Source of the DNA: Chitinophagaceae bacterium
GTDB taxonomy: Bacteria > Bacteroidota > Bacteroidia > Chitinophagales > Chitinophagaceae
Length of the DNA: 12,415 bases
Direction of reading: 5' to 3'
Assembly (NCBI GenBank): GCA_017989935.1
Contig: JAGNOY010000030.1
Location: 1-12,415 of the forward strand
The translations under genes and the position numbers were made by a program. Within the stretch, counting starts at the first letter, position 1; the number at the start of each line of letters is the position of its first letter. Below the pieces are notes generated by a model. That model ran no database searches. It worked only from the letters and a program-made list of their open reading frames with translations, and was not told where the DNA came from. Positions 6,912 to 12,415 of the stretch are shown here, in pieces.

Positions 6912-9452
6912 TTAATCGTGTAAAAAAACAGGTAAATTCTCCTGAGTTGCATGAACAATATGATTCGTTTTCATTTCCTTCGCTTCTTCCAACAACGTAT
7001 GAATATCTTTAAAGAAATGTATTTCTTTTGCCATTGTTTGATAAGGAATAAATTGACCTAGCTTAAAATACGACATTGATTTAGTTTCAGGGTCAATCGA
7101 GATTAAATGCACCCATTCATTTACATACCATTCGTACATGGCAGGTGTAGACTGAATAGATTTTAAAATGATCTCAGGGTGATGTTCTACAATAATCAAT
7201 AACCGTAATGGATCATGTACTTCTATCATTTGCCAAGGTAATCCTGGACGCAAATCTCCATCGCTACTATTGGCTACACCAAATAAGCCAACAACATTAT
7301 GCGGTAATTTAGTACCCGCACCTAATTTGTAATTGTCCACGCGACTAAAATAGTACTCTAAATTAATTCCCCCACAAACAGGCCCTAGTGGTGCCATTAC
7401 ACCTGTCAAATACTGACCTATTTTATCTGTTTTATAATCATAAGAATTTAGAAAAGCGCGTCTATCCAAAAAGACCCCTTTAGTTAATTCTCTATTTCCA
7501 ACAATACATAAGGTATTGGTGCCATGGCCTAACTCAGGACGAGGTTCGAATAACGAAACTGAACGTTCCTTAATGGCTTTCCGAATTTCTTTAATAGGTG
7601 CTTTAGTATTGATTGAGGCAAATCTTCTAGAACGTTCTTTGGCATTTAAATCTAAGGCGCTTTCGAAGGTCTCTTTATTTTTAAGGTGAGTTTGTTTATT
7701 TTCAGTATTCAATATAGCTACATCATAGTATTCGATTTCGTCCGCGGCTGTATCATGTAGTGCACCAATAAATTGAGTAGTTATAGGAATATGAATACCT
7801 TTCTCGTGCAATATTTTTCTCACCTCAATATGATTAGCCATAGCAGCAAATACTCGAGCATTCACCGAACCTGGTCGTCCACTGCAAGCGCCACAATCAT
7901 GTGCCCCATGGTGCGGATTATTGGCGCTGCTGCTACCATGTGCAACTATATAAATAATTGGTGCAAAATCTTTAATTAAACCAATTCCATTTAATAAGGC
8001 TTGAACTCGGCTTGCCATTTCGTCAATTGTAAAGCCAATTTGTAACCCATTCTCTATATCATGAATATCTTTGTTTTCGACAGTCAATTTACCTTGCTCA
8101 TTCATGTGCGCAAAAGCATTTGAAATTGCAGGGCTCATTGTTGGCTTAATCAAATTTTTGATTAGACGATACCCAGCCCAAAATCCAAAAGTCAGTGCGC
8201 TAAGATACCCAGTGGCAATATGATGTGTTTTGTTAGTATAAAATAAATCGTGCTTTCTCTTTTCTGATACATCAAACTCTTTTATTAAATACTTTGGTGT
8301 CACAGGAGCTGGGCATAGCTTATCATAAAATTTAGCATGCTCGGCTTGAAAGTAAAATTCAACACCAAAAAAGCCAGGGCAGCCAAAAGTTTCAGCATGT
8401 TTATCAACGCCTTCAATATGGGTTCTCAAGCTACATTCTCGTTCATCTATACAAAATAAGGCTTGAAAAGATGTCGAACTTTGGACTATTTTCTTTGATT
8501 CCTTGTTGCGTATATTTTGTTGTATGCCCGCCAATATTTCATCATAATAACTCCATTCGAATGCATCTTGCCATATTTTTAATACTTCTTGTAATTCAGT
8601 GAATTCTACATCTGCAAACAAGTCGATAGGTTCTTGAGCAATATAGTGACATAATGGCTTAAAAGACGCGCCAAGTTTGTTTTCTAAACAATCTATTTCA
8701 AGGAGCAATTCAAAGAAAATTAAATCTTGAAGTGATATTTTTTTATAATCTAAAAGTGATTCAGGTTTAATTTCTAAAGTTGCTACCATGCCGCTCCAGC
8801 CTCTATGACTGAATTGTTGATCAAAAAGATATTGCTCAAAATAGGCTTCATCCCCAACCACTTTTTTTAATAAGTCTTCAATTGTACAACTTTCTAGAAA
8901 CAATAATTCTCTTACATGATCTGTTTTAAATAAACTAGCAAAACTATTTTTTTCTAGCATTCGAATTGTTGCCAAAAAACCGTCATCATGCATTGGAAAG
9001 CCCCACATGGCAATACCTTGGTCTAAATAGCTACTTAAAATGCGGAACAATAATGGCTGTACTGAATTATCTAAGTCAATTTTGAAATTAAACTTCCATT
9101 GCGCCCTTAACTTGCCGATTCGTTGCTCGTTATGTTCATCATATGCTTTATGAAGCGTGTATTCTTTCCATGCAGCAACGTACTCTTTTCCTTTACGATC
9201 AACAATTGTTCTTTCTAAAATCTCCTCATTAATACGCCCAATTTCATAAAGCCTTCTAAAATCTTCTAAAGGCAAAGTAGCCTGATAACCGAATATTTTA
9301 GACGCTTTAAATATGCCATCATAAAACTTCATGCCTTGAAATGCATGCAACGAATTATGATGGATGAAATCTTTGAGTGGCGTTTGAGAAGGTAAATAAT
9401 GTTTAAGCTTATTTAATATTTGCTTTAAGTCAAATGTGCAAGTTTTTGGCAT
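6912..9452 (-). CDS. dabA: DabA: DUF2309 zinc-binding subunit of the DAB inorganic-carbon accumulation system
   Basis: An 846-aa soluble protein of the DUF2309/UPF0753 family, near usual length. The residues reported to bind zinc or act in the beta-carbonic-anhydrase-like site of DabA are all present: Cys334 and Asp336 in FCIDEREC, His505 in YIVAHGSSS, and Cys520 in GAHDCGACSG. The spacing (C-x-D, 171 residues from Cys to His, 15 from His to Cys) closely matches Halothiobacillus DabA as I recall it (C351, D353, H524, C539). There is no signal peptide and no clear membrane helix, so it should sit on the cytoplasmic face bound to DabB. In characterised systems the DabAB complex converts CO2 entering the cell to HCO3- vectorially, driven by an ion gradient. 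It starts 15 bases after the carbonic anhydrase gene and ends 9 bases before dabB, so all are surely co-transcribed. Confidence 0.93.
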   Translation of the reverse strand: MPKTCTFDLKQILNKLKHYLPSQTPLKDFIHHNSLHAFQGMKFYDGIFKASKIFGYQATLPLEDFRRLYEIGRINEEILERTIVDRKGKEYVAAWKEYTLHKAYDEHNEQRIGKLRAQWKFNFKIDLDNSVQPLLFRILSSYLDQGIAMWGFPMHDDGFLATIRMLEKNSFASLFKTDHVRELLFLESCTIEDLLKKVVGDEAYFEQYLFDQQFSHRGWSGMVATLEIKPESLLDYKKISLQDLIFFELLLEIDCLENKLGASFKPLCHYIAQEPIDLFADVEFTELQEVLKIWQDAFEWSYYDEILAGIQQNIRNKESKKIVQSSTSFQALFCIDERECSLRTHIEGVDKHAETFGCPGFFGVEFYFQAEHAKFYDKLCPAPVTPKYLIKEFDVSEKRKHDLFYTNKTHHIATGYLSALTFGFWAGYRLIKNLIKPTMSPAISNAFAHMNEQGKLTVENKDIHDIENGLQIGFTIDEMASRVQALLNGIGLIKDFAPIIYIVAHGSSSANNPHHGAHDCGACSGRPGSVNARVFAAMANHIEVRKILHEKGIHIPITTQFIGALHDTAADEIEYYDVAILNTENKQTHLKNKETFESALDLNAKERSRRFASINTKAPIKEIRKAIKERSVSLFEPRPELGHGTNTLCIVGNRELTKGVFLDRRAFLNSYDYKTDKIGQYLTGVMAPLGPVCGGINLEYYFSRVDNYKLGAGTKLPHNVVGLFGVANSSDGDLRPGLPWQMIEVHDPLRLLIIVEHHPEIILKSIQSTPAMYEWYVNEWVHLISIDPETKSMSYFKLGQFIPYQTMAKEIHFFKDIHTLLEEAKEMKTNHIVHATQENLPVFLHD

Positions 9453-9467
9453 TTGGTATTGAGAGAT

Positions 9468-10151
9468 TTAGTATCTTAAATTTGCAACAGAGAATTTAGG
9501 ATTTGCTTCATCACGAATAAACATGACATCATCATAAAATTCTACTTTGCCTGATTCGATGTTATACATGGCGCCTACAATACCAATTTCACTATTTTCA
9601 ACCATTTGCTCGATAATGAAACTTCGTTCAATAATATTCTTGACATTTCTTTTGACATTAATTGTAGAAACATTTTCGACGAATATGGTATTATCTGAAG
9701 TTCGATCTTTGGTTGTTGATTTTTCTTGATATACTGCTGGTTGCAATTTGGCCAAAAGCTCCGTTAGATTTCCCATTTCAATATGGTCGCATGCGCCTTT
9801 AACAGCACCGCATTTTGTGTGTCCAAGCACTACGATTAGTTTAGATCCAGCTAACTTGCAAGCAAACTCCATGCTGCCAATAATATCCGTGTTTACAATA
9901 TTCCCTGCAATTCGTATAGAAAATATATCTCCAAGACCTTGATCGAAAATTAATTCAGCTGAGGTTCTACTATCTATGCAACTTAAAATGGTTGCAAATG
10001 GCCACTGACCATCTCGTGTGTCGTTTACTTGTCCTAATAAATCACGTTGGGCTTTTAGATTATTTACAAAGCGATCATTTCCTTCTTTTAATATATCTAA
10101 TGCCATTCTTGGTGTAAGACTCGATTGTGTTTCTTTATTGTGGGCTTTCAT
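9468..10151 (-). CDS. Beta-class carbonic anhydrase
   Basis: A 227-aa cytoplasmic enzyme that interconverts CO2 and HCO3-. The beta-class signature is complete: zinc ligands Cys58, His111 and Cys114, with the Asp60-Arg62 dyad in SCIDSRTSAELIFDQG and the second motif in VVLGHTKCGAVKGA. The segment IFSIRIAGNIV is also typical. Length is normal, and no signal peptide is present, so it acts in the cytosol. It lies 51 bases after the SulP transporter gene and 15 before dabA, which points to supplying or balancing HCO3- for cytosolic carboxylases. A symbol (can/cynT type) is not assigned because the subclade cannot be decided by eye. Confidence 0.95.
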   Translation of the reverse strand: MKAHNKETQSSLTPRMALDILKEGNDRFVNNLKAQRDLLGQVNDTRDGQWPFATILSCIDSRTSAELIFDQGLGDIFSIRIAGNIVNTDIIGSMEFACKLAGSKLIVVLGHTKCGAVKGACDHIEMGNLTELLAKLQPAVYQEKSTTKDRTSDNTIFVENVSTINVKRNVKNIIERSFIIEQMVENSEIGIVGAMYNIESGKVEFYDDVMFIRDEANPKFSVANLRY

Positions 10152-10202
10152 GTTGGATAATATGTTTTTAGTTTATTTTATTTTAAATGAATTTTGACGG
10201 AG

Positions 10203-11786
10203 TTAATCGGAATGGACATGTTTTGCGTCTTCCATTTTATAGGCCTCCTTGAAATTAATTAATTGTACTTGAATGTCTTTATCTTTTGAACCGAAGTTTA
10301 CAAAATCTTTGATTAACTCCAATACATCATAGTCAATATATACTGTATTTTTAGCATCAATAATAACTTTGCAATGTTTGGGTAAATGCGACAGGGTATG
10401 CTTAATTGCTGCTTTGTTTAAAAAGGAAACTTCTTGAGCCAAGTCAATTGTGATAGTTTCCCCTTCGTGATGATCTTCTTTTTTGAAGAAATACGCTAGT
10501 TTCATATTTCCTCTAAGAATAAAGAAAATACTAATAATTAGACCTATGCCAACTCCTTTCAACAAATCAATTCCTACCACAGCAATGGCTGTAGCAATAA
10601 ATGGAATGAACTGAAATTTACCAGCATGCCACATATGTTTAAATACTTTTGGGCTTGCCAACTTTAATCCTATCATGATTAAAATAGCGGCTAAACAAGC
10701 CATGGGAATTTTATTCAATAAGCTTGGTATACATACAACTGCGAGTAACAAAAAAATGCCATGAGCAATTGCAGAAAATTTTGTCCTTGCACCTGCGTTT
10801 ACATTAGCACTTGTACGAACTATTACAGATGTCATAGGAATACCACCAATCAAACCTGCTAATATATTGCCCACACCTTGTGCTTTTAATTCTGTGTTGG
10901 CGCTTGAATAACGTTTAAGCGGATCCATTTTGTCCCCTGCTTCTAAACACAATAAGGTTTCTATGCTTGCAACGGCGGCTATTGTAGCTGCAGTAATCCA
11001 CACTGATGGATTCAAAATTGATGCAAAATTGGGGAAGCTAAATTGCGTGAAAAACTCAGTCAGGGAGGATGCCGTAGGCAATTTCACCAGATGCTCATCG
11101 CTGATTAGTAAGGGCGAATTTGTTGCTCTAAAGATTTCGTTAATTAGTATGCCAACTACTACTACAATTAATGCTCCAGGAATAGCCTTAATTTTTTTTA
11201 AAAAAGCTACTTTATTAAATGCAATTAAAATAGCCAGTGACACCAATGTAACTAAAATTATTCCATTGTGCGCATAATTAAAAGAGTGAATCAATTCGCC
11301 AAAGAAACCTTGATCTGCTTTATCTAAGAGCTCATAAGAATAAAAATCTCCTTCATGGCCTTTATCATAACCAATTGCATGTGGCAATTCTTTTTTAATA
11401 ATGATAATTCCAATAGCAGTTAGCATTCCTTCGATTACACCTGAAGGAAAATAACTAGAAATACTTCCTGCTTTTACGAATCCAAGTATTAGTTGAAAAA
11501 CCCCTGCTAACACAACTGCAAGTAAAAATGTTTCATAACCAAGGTTAGTAACTGCAGCTAATATTATGGCAATTAAACCTGCGGCTGGACCAGAAACGCT
11601 TAGGTTAGAATTGCTTAAGAAGCCAACAACTATCCCGCCAATGACACCTGAAATAATTCCTGCAAAAGGTGGGGCGCCTGAAGCAACTGCAATGCCTAAA
11701 CACAAAGGTAAGGCGACTAAGAAAACGACTAACCCTGAAAGAGTATCTGTCTTCATAAATGAAAACATTGAATTTTTATGATTCAT
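10203..11786 (-). CDS. SulP-family anion transporter with STAS domain, probable bicarbonate transporter
   Basis: A 527-aa inner-membrane protein. Residues about 12-430 form the SulP transport domain with the usual run of hydrophobic helices; family motifs include VSGPAAGLIAII (64-75), SIETLLCLEAGDK (Glu276 region) and GLIGGIPMTSVIVRTSANVN (311-330). Residues about 440-520 are a cytoplasmic STAS-like domain. SulP members carry sulfate, bicarbonate or dicarboxylates, and substrate cannot be settled from sequence. Bicarbonate is favoured because a carbonic anhydrase, dabA and dabB follow directly. In the STAS loop the usual D-S/T is Asp485-Tyr486. The ATG at 11786 is used; a second Met at codon 7 (11768) is also possible. 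The gene lies 44 bases after the small 120-aa gene, so it may be the second gene of the operon or have its own promoter in that gap. Confidence 0.9.
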   Translation of the reverse strand: MNHKNSMFSFMKTDTLSGLVVFLVALPLCLGIAVASGAPPFAGIISGVIGGIVVGFLSNSNLSVSGPAAGLIAIILAAVTNLGYETFLLAVVLAGVFQLILGFVKAGSISSYFPSGVIEGMLTAIGIIIIKKELPHAIGYDKGHEGDFYSYELLDKADQGFFGELIHSFNYAHNGIILVTLVSLAILIAFNKVAFLKKIKAIPGALIVVVVGILINEIFRATNSPLLISDEHLVKLPTASSLTEFFTQFSFPNFASILNPSVWITAATIAAVASIETLLCLEAGDKMDPLKRYSSANTELKAQGVGNILAGLIGGIPMTSVIVRTSANVNAGARTKFSAIAHGIFLLLAVVCIPSLLNKIPMACLAAILIMIGLKLASPKVFKHMWHAGKFQFIPFIATAIAVVGIDLLKGVGIGLIISIFFILRGNMKLAYFFKKEDHHEGETITIDLAQEVSFLNKAAIKHTLSHLPKHCKVIIDAKNTVYIDYDVLELIKDFVNFGSKDKDIQVQLINFKEAYKMEDAKHVHSD

Positions 11787-11830
11787 ATAAAGAGAAAAAT
11801 GATAAAAAGAAATAGTTGACTTGTAAGTCT

Positions 11831-12193
11831 TTACAAATAGTAGGTCAATGAAGCGACAGCTTTACTATTGGGAGGAGGTGTAATTAAATTGGTGTGCAGT
11901 ACGTTTTTAATTTGCACATTAAAATGAAAGTAATCAAAGGGCATTATTTCAGAAAAATTATTCTTAGCACACATGAGAAAAGAACTGTTTGAAATCAGTG
12001 TATCATCATTTTCAATTTTCTCTGATTGCTTCTCTTCTTTATTTTCTTCGTTTGCAAAATTTTTAGACATTGGATTCATCTCATTTTCAATACCAATATG
12101 ATAAATTTCAGATAAAACTAAACGAATAACATTTGAGCCTGTTGCACAAAACACGCCGAAATAAATAAGTAGAATACAACTTAATTTAGACAT
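11831..12193 (-). CDS. Small hypothetical protein with N-terminal membrane anchor or signal sequence
   Basis: A 120-aa protein of unknown family. Residues 4-19 are hydrophobic (LSCILLIYFGVFCATG), either a signal peptide or a single membrane anchor. Residues about 45-62 are rich in Glu, Lys and Asn and probably disordered. The C-terminal part is more hydrophobic with a PPP turn (106-108). It precedes the SulP gene by 44 bases in the same direction and follows the candidate operon promoter, so it may belong to the inorganic-carbon operon. A role as a small envelope or accessory protein is only a guess. The coding nature is supported by the sensible start, the signal-like N-terminus and absence of a competing gene, but I see no diagnostic motif. 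Confidence 0.6.
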   Translation of the reverse strand: MSKLSCILLIYFGVFCATGSNVIRLVLSEIYHIGIENEMNPMSKNFANEENKEEKQSEKIENDDTLISNSSFLMCAKNNFSEIMPFDYFHFNVQIKNVLHTNLITPPPNSKAVASLTYYL

Positions 12194-12246
12194 TGTGCAA
12201 TAATACGAAACTTGATTCGATTTTAATATGAATTACTTATTTTATA

Positions 12247-12254
12247 CAAATTTA
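12247..12254 (-). promoter_or_regulatory. Candidate -7 promoter element for the inorganic-carbon operon
   Basis: The minus strand reads TAAATTTG, a full match to the Bacteroidota -7 consensus TAnnTTTG, 53 bases before the start codon of the 120-aa gene. The region about 19-22 bases further upstream is T-rich (ATTTAATTT) but has no exact TTTG -33 box. This is the only good promoter candidate upstream of the operon. Confidence 0.4.
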
Positions 12255-12356
12255 TTCAAACAAGAATGAAATTAAATTATTGTCTTACCCTGAAATAGGT
12301 TGACCTTTTTTGAATAAGGTTTGTGTTAGGTTTTCTAAGTTTTTTTAGCCCTAAAA

Positions 12357-12415
12357 ATGAAATGGTTTAAGAAATGGGAGCTATGCTCCCTTTTCATTTT
12401 CAGTGCAATCATGTT
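12357..12415 (+). CDS. Possible N-terminus of a divergent membrane protein (partial, runs off right edge)
   Basis: An ATG at 12357 opens a frame of 19 codons with no stop before the window ends. It reads Met-Lys-Trp-Phe-Lys-Lys-Trp-Glu-Leu followed by a hydrophobic run (CSLFIFSAIM), the pattern of a membrane protein or signal-anchor start. If real, it is transcribed away from the inorganic-carbon operon, sharing a 163-base intergenic region. The fragment is too short to exclude chance. Confidence 0.4.
   Translation, partial: MKWFKKWELCSLFIFSAIM
12371..12395. other. Strong GC hairpin near the right edge
   Basis: GGGAGC (12376-12381) pairs perfectly with GCTCCC (12385-12390) across a TAT loop, and GAAA/TTTC flanks (12371-12374 and 12392-12395) extend the stem past one mismatch. 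Reading rightward it is followed by TTTTCATTTT, like an intrinsic terminator. It lies inside the possible partial frame starting at 12357, so either that frame is not coding or the hairpin affects its early translation. Confidence 0.4.

Noticed and set aside
7773..7979. Open frame on the plus strand inside dabA
   Set aside because: It is antisense to the conserved DabA active-site region and has no recognisable protein features; the same holds for the plus-strand frames within the carbonic anhydrase, SulP and M1-like genes.
11821..11836. TTGTAA-GTCT-TTACAA inverted repeat at the stop of the 120-aa gene as a terminator
   Set aside because: The stem is only six weak A/T-rich pairs and is not directly followed by a T-run, so it gives no firm evidence of termination before the SulP gene.
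12281..12415. Terminal inverted repeat of an IS element
   Set aside because: CCTGAAATAGGTTGACC looked reminiscent of IS ends, but no transposase, second end or target duplication is visible, and a short open frame begins at 12357.

Overview
The window looks like chromosomal DNA from a member of the Bacteroidota. It is AT-rich, start codons lack clear Shine-Dalgarno sequences, two intergenic regions contain elements resembling the Bacteroidota -7 box (TAnnTTTG), and the gene content (M1-like protein with HEAT repeats, GlxA-type regulator, DUF2309/DabA) fits that phylum. This is an inference from style and content, not from a marker gene. Every complete gene lies on the minus strand, so transcription runs from right to left.

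Right-hand block (about 12.2 kb down to 5.0 kb): a tightly spaced inorganic-carbon operon. In transcription order it holds a small membrane-anchored unknown protein (120 aa), a SulP-family anion transporter with a STAS domain (probable bicarbonate importer), a cytoplasmic beta-carbonic anhydrase, DabA (DUF2309, zinc-binding, carbonic-anhydrase-like) and DabB (NuoL-like membrane partner). A candidate promoter precedes the first gene, and a good intrinsic terminator lies just after dabB. The last four genes have gaps of 51, 15 and 9 bases. Together they could import HCO3-, convert incoming CO2 to HCO3- in a vectorial, ion-gradient-driven way, and interconvert the two forms for cytosolic carboxylases. 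No RuBisCO or carboxysome gene is visible.

Left-hand block (4.85 kb down to 0.41 kb): a second, translationally coupled operon. It starts with a GlxA-type (DJ-1/PfpI plus AraC) regulator, overlaps by ATGA with an unrecognised 151-aa protein, overlaps by TAATG with a secreted M1-aminopeptidase-like protein, and ends with a DinB/YfiT-like putative metalloenzyme. The M1-like protein keeps the fold and exact motif spacing but has lost every zinc ligand, the catalytic glutamate and apparently the catalytic tyrosine, so it looks like a pseudo-peptidase.

Edges: bases 1-91 encode the signal peptide and first residues of a secreted protein that runs off the left side. Bases 92-409 are non-coding and contain a GC-rich, structured stretch (about 206-330) that may be an interspersed repeat. 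At the right edge a short open frame (12357 onward, plus strand) may be the start of a divergent membrane protein. No tRNA, rRNA, CRISPR array or transposase gene was seen.
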